In this document: one piece after another, positions 7,841-19,849 of the stretch
Numbering within the stretch: the first letter of the stretch is position 1
Layout: each line of letters starts with the position of its first letter
NCBI GenBank assembly: GCA_016126025.1
Contig: JAEFDA010000053.1
Coordinates: 1 to 38,487 of the forward strand
Length of the DNA: 38,487 nt
Origin: Nitrososphaerota archaeon
GTDB lineage: Archaea > Thermoproteota > Nitrososphaeria > Nitrososphaerales > Nitrosopumilaceae
Reading direction: 5' to 3'
Made by a program: the position numbers and the translations under genes
The notes under the pieces: model-generated
The model's input: only the letters and a program-made list of their open reading frames with translations
What the model was told of the DNA's origin: nothing
Database searches by the model: none

Positions 7841-8122
7841 TCAGGACTTGGGCTTGTCTATCCGTATCAGATCCGGACCCGTCCTCCGGCCTTTGGACTG
7901 CCACCTGAGTAGTACCTCCTTGAAGGCATCCGCATCCTCTTGGTTTTCGGTATACATGAGCACCGTAACCCACCTACCGCGACCCGCCCGGCCTCCCACC
8001 GAGTTCATCCAGAACGTATCGGGAAGCGACTCGGTAGCCGGGCTCTGCGGATCACTGGCCACATCCGCCCATCGCTTAGAGACGAAGTGGAGGAGCTGGT
8101 CCAATTCCTTCTTTTGTATCAT
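7841..8122 (-). CDS. Conserved-looking small protein upstream of HD hydrolase
   Basis: Product of 93 residues: MIQKKELDQLLHFVSKRWAD at the N-terminus, then FWMNSVGGRAGRGRWVTVLM and a helical NQEDADAFKEVLLRWQSKG segment. No membrane segment, no cysteines. I do not recognise the family. A strong AT-rich TATA region lies 20-38 bp upstream, supporting the ATG at 8122 and near-leaderless expression. The HD-hydrolase gene starts 50 bp past its stop, so the two are probably one operon. Confidence 0.65.
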   Translation of the reverse strand: MIQKKELDQLLHFVSKRWADVASDPQSPATESLPDTFWMNSVGGRAGRGRWVTVLMYTENQEDADAFKEVLLRWQSKGRRTGPDLIRIDKPKS

Positions 8123-8140
8123 GGTCGTGTATCTAACCTA

Positions 8141-8160
8141 TACAAAATTTAAATTTTATA
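8141..8160 (-). promoter_or_regulatory. AT-rich promoter of the 93-aa/HD-hydrolase operon
   Basis: Reads TATAAAATTTAAATTTTGTA on the minus strand, with a central palindrome AAAATTTAAATTTT. Its centre is about 27 bp from the ATG at 8122. Confidence 0.6.
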
Positions 8161-8224
8161 GTACGGAGATAGGTGGGATCATTGGACAAATACAGGTTAA
8201 ATGCTAACCCTGCACTATACCGAC

Positions 8225-9140
8225 ATGAGCAAGCAAGCCGCGGGGGCAAAAGGCGGACCGGACTCGTCCAAATGCAAGGGCCCGTCCCTGCCGGTGCTGT
8301 TCGGGATGTTTTCAGATAACCAAACCGCCGCGGAGTGGCTTGAGTGGAACGTGCGGCCGGACGGCCGCATGTGTCCCCAGTGTGGGTACAAGTACACCCG
8401 TACCACCAAGCACCCAAGCATGCCGTACTATTGCTCCGAGTGCGACAAGCGCTTCAACGTCAAGATAGGTACTGTCATGGAACATTCCGGAATCGGCTAC
8501 TGGGGTTGGGCCATAGCCACATGCCTGCTCGCCATCCACTCAAGGGCATATCCAGCGCACAGCTGGGTCGGGATCTGGAAATAAGAGAGCCCGGCGTGGT
8601 TCCTGCTGCACAGGCTCAGGGAGACATAGCACACCCTGGCTGGATCGGACCGGGTGGCCGGCCCCACATAGGTGGGTGAGGAGTGTAGGCGGGTGCTAGA
8701 AGAACAAGCGCGTCGACAAGGTACGCAAGAGAAAGAGGATAGTGGTCATGTGCATTAATGACAGGACACAGGCGCCGACGTGGCGGCGCACAGATCGAAT
8801 ACTACCGCGGCCGCCTCTTGTAGGTTACCAGACCAATGCGGCGCCCAAGACCAAGAGACTCACAGACGAGTCGCAGATATAATGGACCGGAAAACCACCG
8901 TTCCACCATGTGACGGAGAGTGTGTCAGGGGCGAGATGCAATAGCAACGGAATGAAATTGTTCTGGGACCTAGCGAAACGCAGGTACAACGGGCCGTTTC
9001 ACCACGTCGAACCCAGACACCTGCTCCGACACGCCAACGAGCTTGCAGAGAGGCTAAGCGACAAGGCTGTCGGCACCGTTGAGAATATGGGCAACTCTAC
9101 GGAATTTGATGTGCAAAAGGCCACTACAAGCAGACAATAG
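8225..9140 (+). pseudogene. IS1595-type transposase pseudogene
   Basis: The N-terminal part is intact for about 100 residues: a phrase FSDNQTAAEWLEWNVRPDGR, a zinc ribbon with CPQCGY and CSECDKRFNVKIGTVMEHSG, and a GWAIATCLLAIHS helix. This is the arrangement of IS1595 (ISXO2-like) transposases. Near 8545 the frame shifts (GISSAQLGRDL continues in another frame); near 8585 a TAA interrupts and SAWFLLHRLRET resumes in the first frame, with further stops. The C-terminal block is recognisable at 8950-9090 (LFWDLAKRRYNGPFHHVEPR and HANELAERLSD), matching the family's conserved end. It is a dead copy; clear terminal repeats were not found. Confidence 0.8.
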
Positions 9141-9440
9141 CCAGTAAGGTCCTGTGCGGCACACTATAACGGCCGCCATAACGGCGGCATGCCGGCCCGG
9201 GCAAGCGTACAACAAACATCTCTGAGATGCAGACGGACGGGCACGATGTGTAAAGCGTGCAGATTCCAAGTCATATGGGATCGTCCGGAAGGCGCCGACA
9301 CTTGACGCGGCAGCCGAGGCATCAACGCGGTGCGCAGCCAGCAGGCAAGCAGTGTACCTGCATGGTAATCCTTCTTGCAACCTATAACTGATTTGGATTA
9401 TCTAAGTACAATTGATTTCATACATTACACCCTATGTATG
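9141..9440. other. Intergenic region between dead IS1595 copy and MFS gene
   Basis: No supported gene. A small GC-rich hairpin (GCCGCC/GGCGGC near 9171-9187) is present. The last ~80 bp become AT-rich and lead into the MFS gene promoter. Confidence 0.4.
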
Positions 9441-9460
9441 AGTTATAACATATAAATATA
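9441..9460 (+). promoter_or_regulatory. Promoter of the MFS gene
   Basis: AGTTATAACATATAAATATA; the TATAAATA core (9451-9458) is about 48 bp before the ATG at 9503, predicting a short 5' leader of around 20 nt, unlike the leaderless genes nearby. Confidence 0.5.
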
Positions 9461-9502
9461 TGGAATAAACAACCAACACGCAGCTTAATAACGCCCACAG
9501 AG

Positions 9503-11065
9503 ATGCAGACAGTATTGGAGAGAACCACGCTACTATTGTTCATGATAGTAATGACACTAGGCATATCATATGGGATGCACACCTATGCCCTAACTACGTT
9601 TGTCAAGACCGACATAGGAGCCGCGTACGATGACATAGCGGCAGTTGGAATCGCCAAATTCCTGCCTATTGTGTTGATACCATTGTTTATAGGAATACTA
9701 CTAAACAGGATCAGAAGTGGATATATAATAATAATAGGTGTGGCGCTACATGCAATTCCGCTGTTCATGATATCCGTGGCTGAGACCATTGCCGAGATAA
9801 TACTGTACCAATTAGCAATTGGTGCTGCGCATGCTTTTATTTGGCCGCCAGTTAATTCTGTGTTTTCTACTAATTCTGAAACACGCATAAAAAACATTGC
9901 GCGAGCAACCATGTTCTTTCTGCTCGGCTGGATGATCGGACCACTGGCGGGGATGGGCATAATGGATGCGACAGACGAGAACTACCGCCTGCTTTTCCAA
10001 TTGTCTGCAGTAGTCATGGCCAGCAGCACAATCTTGGTCGTGTTACTGCATGCCAGACTGCCGAGCGTAAAACTTGCGCCAATAGATCCCAAATCATTTG
10101 GAAAAATACTGCATTTTCCAGTAGTTGTGGCCTTGGTCCTCTTCACCACAGCCGTGTCCGGAATCCTTTTCGTCATTTATCCAGCCTTTCTTGTCGACAA
10201 TGGCATAAGCGCATCAGCCATACTGTTCCTTTACTTTATTTTCGGTGGAATCCGGGTTGCAGCCATGTGGCTAGTCAACTTCCTGCACAGATGGATGATG
10301 CCAATTCTAACCATGTGCATTGTACTGACGACCGCCGGCCTAGCAATCTCCCTGTTCGCAACGTCGTTTGTTCAATTTGCCGTTGCAATGTGCATGGCAG
10401 GAGTTGGTATTGTTGCATACCCAATATGCCTAGAGATTATACTCTCCAGAACCAAGCGAATTATTGCAAACAAAATGGTAGGGGCCTATGCATCGCTAGT
10501 CGGATTAGGGTGGTTTGTGGGGCCCGCTATCGCCGGCTACACCGCCCACTGGTTCGGCCCGGCTGCCCCATACTTGCTGTTTTGTATAGTAGGTGTGGGC
10601 ATGTCGATAGCAGCAGTCACCCTACGCAAGGCGCTGGCCGTAGTAGAGGCCCGACATGAGGCTACAAAAAACGTCAACCAGTTACTAAAGAACCACTTTA
10701 ACGTCATGTTGTTAAGCATCGGATTGATGGACCGGGCCCTTGCCAAGTCCAAAACATATGAGGACATCTCATCCAAAATTAGAGCACAGTACGACCAACT
10801 AGACCGCACCATAGAGGAAATGAACAAGGACCTGAGCGTGGCCGTTGAACTGATGGACGCAGAGCCCATAGAAGAAATGCGTCGCGTCATCCGCAAGATC
10901 GAACACACGGATCCGGCGGCAGGAGCGGGGAAGGGATATCCGGCCTACGACGATGTAAAAGAGAGCATGGCCGGTTGTGTTGAGCAACTGAATGAGGCGA
11001 TGAACGTGGATGTTGTGTCAGACGTGCGCAATTGGTTGCATGCTCATTCACTAAAAAAACGATAA
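9503..11065 (+). CDS. MFS transporter with cytoplasmic C-terminal extension
   Basis: Product of 520 residues. Residues about 1-390 hold some twelve hydrophobic segments in the two-times-six pattern of the major facilitator superfamily, with short basic loops such as LLNRIRSG after helix 2 and LSRTKRIIANK in the second half. Substrate cannot be read from the sequence. The last ~130 residues are soluble, rich in charged residues and probably helical or coiled coil (YDQLDRTIEEMNKDLSVAVE), an uncommon addition that may serve interaction or sensing. Codon use is clearly AT-richer than that of the neighbours (many ATA, AAT, TTG), hinting at transfer or different selection. It lies downstream of a dead IS1595 copy. 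Confidence 0.88.
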   Translation: MQTVLERTTLLLFMIVMTLGISYGMHTYALTTFVKTDIGAAYDDIAAVGIAKFLPIVLIPLFIGILLNRIRSGYIIIIGVALHAIPLFMISVAETIAEIILYQLAIGAAHAFIWPPVNSVFSTNSETRIKNIARATMFFLLGWMIGPLAGMGIMDATDENYRLLFQLSAVVMASSTILVVLLHARLPSVKLAPIDPKSFGKILHFPVVVALVLFTTAVSGILFVIYPAFLVDNGISASAILFLYFIFGGIRVAAMWLVNFLHRWMMPILTMCIVLTTAGLAISLFATSFVQFAVAMCMAGVGIVAYPICLEIILSRTKRIIANKMVGAYASLVGLGWFVGPAIAGYTAHWFGPAAPYLLFCIVGVGMSIAAVTLRKALAVVEARHEATKNVNQLLKNHFNVMLLSIGLMDRALAKSKTYEDISSKIRAQYDQLDRTIEEMNKDLSVAVELMDAEPIEEMRRVIRKIEHTDPAAGAGKGYPAYDDVKESMAGCVEQLNEAMNVDVVSDVRNWLHAHSLKKR

Positions 11066-11437
11066 AGCAGATCTCTCCACAGTACGCACCTCGGCAGACG
11101 ATTCGGCTATCGTCCAAGGCGGCCTTGACCAGCGAACTCTCAGATGCCACCCTGGATGTCCTCAATCGCCACGGCTACACCACGCCGCATTGGCGCGGGC
11201 CGGAAGCTCGGAGGCGTCATTGGACATCACGCCACCATGCACTAAGCATACCAGCCGTTCCGTGACGCTGTCTACTGCCCCCGCATCTCAGCGGCCGCCG
11301 AGGTAGCAGGGCCCAACATATTCAGAGTGTGCGGTGCGGGCCATAACTCATAGATGACATGCAGTCGGCCCCATACTTCATTCGATCCCTGTACCTGCAA
11401 TAGCAGCGGACCTTGGAATACGACCAAATAATGCCGA
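11066..11437. other. Intergenic region between convergent genes
   Basis: About 370 bp between the MFS stop and the stop of the dehydrogenase-like gene on the opposite strand. No convincing gene, tRNA or clear terminator hairpin seen. Confidence 0.4.
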
Positions 11438-12319
11438 CTAGCCGCCGCGTGCTTGCTTTTGCACGTATTCGAGTATTCCAGTATAATCCAAGCCACCCAA
11501 CCCCAACTTCCGGGCTTTCTTGTACATGTCCAGCACCCCTGTAGCAGCCTCCAAATTCAGGCCAGCGTCCAAGGCGGCTTCGTGGATGGTGTCCAGATCC
11601 TTGGCGAGGTTATCCAGCGTGAATGTGGCCGGATATTTCTCCTGTATCATACGATATGCCTTCTTGCGGCTCATTCCTGTTCCGAAATAGGTGGAGTTGA
11701 GGACGTTTAAGAACGTCTCTGGACTCACACCCAGTCCCTGCGCTAGGCACACGCCCTCGGATATGGAGACGGCCAGCATGGCAATCTGCAGGTTCATGCA
11801 GAGTTTTATGGAGTGGGCCGTCCCGGCCTCGCCCAGATAGTACCGCTTCTCTGATAGGGCCGCATACATATCCTCCACACTCTGATATGCCTCTTTGTCG
11901 CCGCCGACCATTACTACCAAGCGGCCCTCGGCAGCGGCATCAGGGCCGCCCATCACGGGCGTGTCCAGCCATGGTATTCTCTCCTCGGCAAATCGCCGGT
12001 ATATCGATACGGAATCGGATGGTGCGATGGTGCTCATGTCGGCCACGACAGTCTTGCCACCACACCCAGAGAGTATACCGCCCTGCCCAAACGAGACGGC
12101 CCTCACCGCCTCAGCGTCCCGCACCACTGTCACTACCACGTCAGAGTAGGCCGCCGCCTCGGCCGGGGTATCAGCAACGCGTCCCCCGGCAGCCTCCACC
12201 GGCGCTGCCTTGGACATGGTTCGGTTATACGCAGTCACCTCGAACCCGCGTTCTACTAGCCGCAGCGCCACTGCCAGCCCCAGCATGCCGGTTCCCACCA
12301 CTCCAACACGCCTAGTCAT
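11438..12319 (-). CDS. 3-hydroxyisobutyrate/6-phosphogluconate dehydrogenase-family enzyme
   Basis: Product of 293 residues from the ATG at 12319. It has an N-terminal Rossmann fold with GVVGTGMLGLAVA (dinucleotide-binding glycines), AYNRTMSKA after the second strand (Arg suggests NADPH preference), VVADMSTIAPS and WLDTPVMGGPDAAAEGRLVV (substrate loop). Then follow GTAHSIKLCMN, with the catalytic Lys and nearby Asn, and the helical C-terminal domain. The family oxidises or reduces beta-hydroxyacids; members include 3-hydroxyisobutyrate dehydrogenase, tartronate semialdehyde reductase and glyoxylate reductase, and the exact substrate is unclear. Its ATG overlaps the previous gene's TGA (ATGA), so translation is probably coupled. 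It is the last gene of a four-gene minus-strand operon. Confidence 0.85.
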   Translation of the reverse strand: MTRRVGVVGTGMLGLAVALRLVERGFEVTAYNRTMSKAAPVEAAGGRVADTPAEAAAYSDVVVTVVRDAEAVRAVSFGQGGILSGCGGKTVVADMSTIAPSDSVSIYRRFAEERIPWLDTPVMGGPDAAAEGRLVVMVGGDKEAYQSVEDMYAALSEKRYYLGEAGTAHSIKLCMNLQIAMLAVSISEGVCLAQGLGVSPETFLNVLNSTYFGTGMSRKKAYRMIQEKYPATFTLDNLAKDLDTIHEAALDAGLNLEAATGVLDMYKKARKLGLGGLDYTGILEYVQKQARGG

Positions 12320-12690
12320 ACTCGCTCCTCGGCCACCAGCTTCCAGAACCCCCCCACCAAGGGTGCCTCGAACTGGAGGTGTCCGACCACACGATCTCCC
12401 CTCCTGACCATGGCATAATCGGACTTGCCCATACGAAAGATGCGCTCCTTTGGTTTGTATCCGCCCTCTATGACCCGGATCTTGAACCTCTTGCTGGCCC
12501 GTTTTACCAGCTTGCGGGCGGCCTGTACATCGCCCATCCACGAAAACATCTCAAACTCCCCAAAGTTCACCGTGGAGACCACCTCACCATACAGTCTGGC
12601 TTCCAGCTTCCCATCGGATTGCCCGTTGAGCCAGTCCACGATCCGCCGTCCCCATCCCCTCTCCACACCGAACGTTTCGGAGTCCTTCAC
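12316..12690 (-). CDS. Unknown protein in methyltransferase/dehydrogenase operon
   Basis: Product of 124 residues without membrane segments or cysteine motifs. It is rich in basic and aromatic residues (GWGRRIVDWLNG, VNFGEFEMFSWMGD, LVKRASKRFKIRVIEGG) and probably mixed alpha/beta. I do not recognise the family. It begins 45 bp after the methyltransferase stop and its TGA overlaps the ATG of the dehydrogenase-like gene by 4 bp. This makes a shared transcript and related role likely. Confidence 0.7.
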   Translation of the reverse strand: MKDSETFGVERGWGRRIVDWLNGQSDGKLEARLYGEVVSTVNFGEFEMFSWMGDVQAARKLVKRASKRFKIRVIEGGYKPKERIFRMGKSDYAMVRRGDRVVGHLQFEAPLVGGFWKLVAEERV

Positions 12691-12735
12691 ATACCCGGTT
12701 ATGGGTCATGCCACAAATAACGATTCGCCCATCAC

Positions 12736-13575
12736 CTACCGGGAACCGTTAGCCTTCTTGCATTTCACAATCACATAGTCTATGACATCCCGTTTCGAGG
12801 CCCTCCTCATATCCAGTATGGAGCGGTGAAGCAGTGACTCCACGTACCCTGGATATTCCGACCTGATGCGCCTCTTGAGAGCAACTCGGTTCTGCAGGTA
12901 GTACTCGGCAATTGGTTCGTACACCAAGCCACCTACCCTCTCCTCGCTCAACAACTGTAGCCCTGCCGATGCTACCGACGCTCTCACCGTACTCATGGTG
13001 TGGTGCTCTGAGGACCATGTCAGCCAGAGCATCCCCAGCCGGTGTTTGGCATATCTGGGCCCGGCAACAGGTACGGCTAGGCACAGTATTCCCTCTGGAC
13101 TCAAGACGCGCGCCGCCTCGGTAGTGAACCCATCCAGCGGTCGGAAGTGTTGCGCCGACTCCAACGCCAACACACGATCCATGGAACCGGAGGCCAACGG
13201 CAGACTAGTCGATATGGCGTTTGCGGCGCAGGGCAGAAAGCCAGCATCTCCCAAACCCTGTCGGTTTATGTCTATGCACACCATGCGCACATTCGGATAC
13301 GCCTCCTGCCATATGCGGGCCGGGCCTGCCCTGCCACAGCCTACGTCGGCGGCCGTCTGGGCATTTTGTAGCTCAGCCACCTTCCCGAAATGGTCGGCCA
13401 TATTCTTCTGGGCTAGGAGCGGCTCCGCACAAGAGTCCGCCCACAATCCGAAGTTGAGACTGTCGCCGCCGGTGGCCAATCGCATTACACCCGAGAGTGA
13501 GTCATAGAGCCGGATGGCATCGGCTGGACGTCTCCGAAAGGTCCACCTCACAACATCCAGCGGGCTTATCAACAT
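12736..13575 (-). CDS. SAM-dependent methyltransferase (UbiE/sterol-type)
   Basis: Product of 279 residues. After a basic N-terminus (VVRWTFRRRPADAIRLYDSL) and a phrase GDSLNFGLW typical of this class, it has the SAM-binding motif I TAADVGCGRAGPARIW at residues about 90-105. The acidic end of strand 2 (VRMVCIDIN), a post-motif SMDRVLALESAQHFRPLDGF and LSPEGILCLAVP follow. The class methylates small lipophilic molecules such as quinones, sterols or tocopherols; the substrate here is unknown. The frame extends to 13626, but the ATG at 13575 lies one base after the stop of the small zinc-binding gene and is preferred. The neighbouring dehydrogenase suggests a small-molecule tailoring pathway. 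Confidence 0.85.
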   Translation of the reverse strand: MLISPLDVVRWTFRRRPADAIRLYDSLSGVMRLATGGDSLNFGLWADSCAEPLLAQKNMADHFGKVAELQNAQTAADVGCGRAGPARIWQEAYPNVRMVCIDINRQGLGDAGFLPCAANAISTSLPLASGSMDRVLALESAQHFRPLDGFTTEAARVLSPEGILCLAVPVAGPRYAKHRLGMLWLTWSSEHHTMSTVRASVASAGLQLLSEERVGGLVYEPIAEYYLQNRVALKRRIRSEYPGYVESLLHRSILDMRRASKRDVIDYVIVKCKKANGSR

Positions 13576-13576
13576 T

Positions 13577-13708
13577 CTAGGGGAACTCGTCAGAGTCATC
13601 GATACAGTGCTTGTGAACCCACACATCCTCGGAGTTCTTTGCTATCTCCTTGCCCACCTTTATCATGTCGCCGCAGGCGGTGCACTTGGTTGCAAATCGT
13701 GCCCTCAT
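13577..13708 (-). CDS. 43-aa zinc-binding protein (CxxC...HxxC)
   Basis: A very short gene: MRARFATKCTACGDMIKVGK, then EIAKNSEDVWVHKHC and an acidic tail. Cys9/Cys12 and His34/Cys37 form a CxxC...HxxC treble-clef-like zinc site, known in small proteins and in DNA-binding zinc modules. Support comes from a TATA-like box (13731-13740) 27 bp upstream and a one-base gap to the methyltransferase ATG, which makes it the first gene of the operon. Just upstream of that promoter lies a copy of the IS left end (13752). Its function is unknown; a DNA-, RNA- or protein-binding role is possible. Confidence 0.7.
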   Translation of the reverse strand: MRARFATKCTACGDMIKVGKEIAKNSEDVWVHKHCIDDSDEFP

Positions 13709-13730
13709 GGTACTGCCATTCTGTAACTAA

Positions 13731-13740
13731 CTTAATAATC
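13731..13740 (-). promoter_or_regulatory. TATA box of the 43-aa/methyltransferase operon
   Basis: GATTATTAAG on the minus strand, centred 27 bp before the ATG at 13708. Confidence 0.55.
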
Positions 13741-13751
13741 TTACGTACTGG

Positions 13752-13820
13752 AGTTCCTTCCGCAAGACAGAATGTGATCTAAATGGTTCAGGTTCGGACC
13801 ACAATCCGGCGCAAACCAGA
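13752..13820 (-). repeat. Solo IS left end (copy B)
   Basis: Matches 1756-1825 in the same orientation over about 70 bp with small gaps: AGTTCCTTCCGCAAGACAG, TGATCTAAATG, CAATCCGGCGCAAACC. No transposase or matching second end is recognisable beyond 13821. It begins 12 bp upstream of a TATA box. Confidence 0.65.
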
Positions 13821-14477
13821 GCCTGATTAGTAATTAGTTAAAAGAACGGACCCAAAACTTCCCAGAAGATCCAAGTACCCCTACCCACCGACATTTGTGG
13901 CTGTTATGGCAGTCCGGATGCTGCGGAAACCAGCAAAAAACACGAGACCGTGCAAGCCCCCCCCCACCTTGAATCTTGTCCCAGAGCGGGCGGCGGCGTG
14001 TCGCCGGTGCGTCAGAAATGGTGTCTTGGACGAGCTTGGCCGGCAGCGGTCGGACTTGCCATTCTCGTGATCCCGGAGCTCGCTTATGTTTGAGAGGCCG
14101 GCGATTATGTTCATGTCCAGGCAAGTCCCGAGCAGTCCCCACGTATGGGTTTCTGAGCAACCTATACTGCCTCATGTAGCCCATGGTCCACTCCATCGGT
14201 ATGCTGAGATATAGATCGCTGTCGATCCAACGCATGGTTAAGGGCCGAAACTATACCCACGATTAGGAATAGGAGCGAAGCGCCATAACCAAGGGGGGCG
14301 GAGACTAGCGACCAGATCCCCACCGGGAGCCGCCGCAACAAAAATGGCAAGGCAAGTCGTACGGTCGTGTAGTGTACTAAGGCATGGTCTACCCGCCAAA
14401 ACGGGGTGCGCAGGCCCGTCCATCATGATCACTAAAAATATGATCGTCGCGCATGGTCTCTATGTGTGTGGCTGAGC
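13821..14477. other. Gene-free region downstream of 23S rRNA
   Basis: About 650 bp past the 3' end of the rRNA operon. It contains a C-run near 13950-13962 and no convincing gene. No 5S rRNA is recognisable. The rRNA transcript probably ends here. Confidence 0.45.
14467..14475 (-). other. 3' arm of 23S processing stem
   Basis: TGTGGCTGA on the plus strand pairs perfectly with TCAGCCACA at 17453-17461. Next to it CGGTGT (14477-14482) pairs with ACACCG (17442-17447). The unpaired bases between the two helices form a bulge. Together they bring both ends of 23S together for processing. Confidence 0.65.
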
Positions 14478-17446
<2,969 letters not shown>

Positions 17447-17596
17447 GGCAATTCAGCCACATATTACACGACCATGCACGACGATCACAGCAACGGTCCC
17501 CGGCAAAGGGGCGCCGCTACGTCCTTCATACGCCACTTTCATGACGCATTGCATCCTTGTGATATGAAGACTGTGTGCATCCGCCTCTTCCGTGTC
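17447..17596 (-). other. 16S-23S internal transcribed spacer, no tRNA
   Basis: About 150 bp without the tRNA-Ala found in many archaeal spacers. It holds the 3' arm of the 16S processing stem (17572-17585) and the 5' arm of the 23S stem (17453-17461). A tRNA-less short spacer is typical of Thaumarchaeota. Confidence 0.8.
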
Positions 17597-19069
<1,473 letters not shown>

Positions 19070-19101
19070 CATGATACAGTACTGTACTGTATGTTGGAAT
19101 C

Positions 19102-19115
19102 GGCGGATGCACACA
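19102..19115 (-). other. 5' arm of 16S processing stem
   Basis: GGCGGATGCACACA (plus strand) is the exact complement of TGTGTGCATCCGCC at 17572-17585 in the spacer; flanking bases extend the helix with interruptions. This is the expected pre-16S stem for archaeal splicing-endonuclease processing. Confidence 0.7.
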
Positions 19116-19262
19116 TAATCTTCACATCTCAGACCTGATCGCTGGATCAAGTCCTCATCTTGTCCGCGAAACTGGAGGTCTCCGGGTCACTGCGTGGTGT
19201 CCCACCACTGCTCACCGTAGACGCCGCTGCTATGTTTCGTAAAAGGTAGTCACCCAAAAAAA

Positions 19263-19273
19263 GGATATAAACC
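19263..19273 (-). promoter_or_regulatory. TATA box of the rRNA operon
   Basis: GGTTTATATCC on the minus strand, followed by a T-run. Start of transcription would be near 19240, giving a leader of about 170 nt before 16S. Confidence 0.6.
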
Positions 19274-19819
19274 ATACGAAGGGCAAACAGCCCTGTAGGC
19301 TTCATTGTTTTTGGCAAACCTACATCAGTACACATACATTCCTATTTATTATGTTATATCTAATGTAATATTTCATGTTAAATACCACATATTTTAGGTA
19401 ATTCCAACTATCAGAAGGCCCTGACAGGTCCGCCATGCACGGACGAGAAACCAACGTCAATCTCGCGAACTCCTGTGCAGAATCACTACCGGACATGCGG
19501 CGCGGATCCGGACACAGTACGATTCCAATACAGTTTGCACCATACATCAAGGGCGGCATCGTGCGGTGGGCCGAGATGGTGTACGTACAGCGGAGCATTC
19601 TATGGCCGCAAACGGTAGCCCGGGCACTCCGCTGCCCCCCAACGTGTTCAGAACTGGTCCGAACATCCACGGTCCATTCGAACAGGATCCTGCCGACCAG
19701 TCCAATCTGGCACACGACACCGGCTGCGTCTGGATCTGACACGCCACACAGGCCGGAGCCGGCAGAATCACAGTCAGACGGGCTTGACCGAGGGGTCAGA
19801 AATCCACTACAAAACTCCA
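19274..19819. other. Divergent intergenic region between rRNA and ATP-grasp operons
   Basis: About 550 bp between two divergent promoters. AT-rich at 19330-19400. Open frames here (for example 19435-19824 and its antisense) show no recognisable protein features. Confidence 0.45.
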
Positions 19820-19825
19820 TTTAAG
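19820..19825 (+). promoter_or_regulatory. TATA box of the ATP-grasp/GGT/amidohydrolase operon
   Basis: TTTAAG in CCATTTAAGTACG, 27 bp upstream of the ATG at 19850; supports the shorter start and a leaderless transcript. Confidence 0.55.
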
Positions 19826-19849
19826 TACGCGCCGGGACAGTCTCCCACG

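Noticed and set aside
7153..7908. Two long plus-strand frames opposite the HD hydrolase
   Set aside because: Antisense shadows of a gene with recognisable catalytic motifs.
13741..14450. 5S rRNA downstream of 23S
   Set aside because: No 120-nt segment with 5S features was recognised.
19435..19824. Open frame in the divergent rRNA/ATP-grasp region
   Set aside because: Both strands are open here by chance; no domain and no promoter-to-start agreement.
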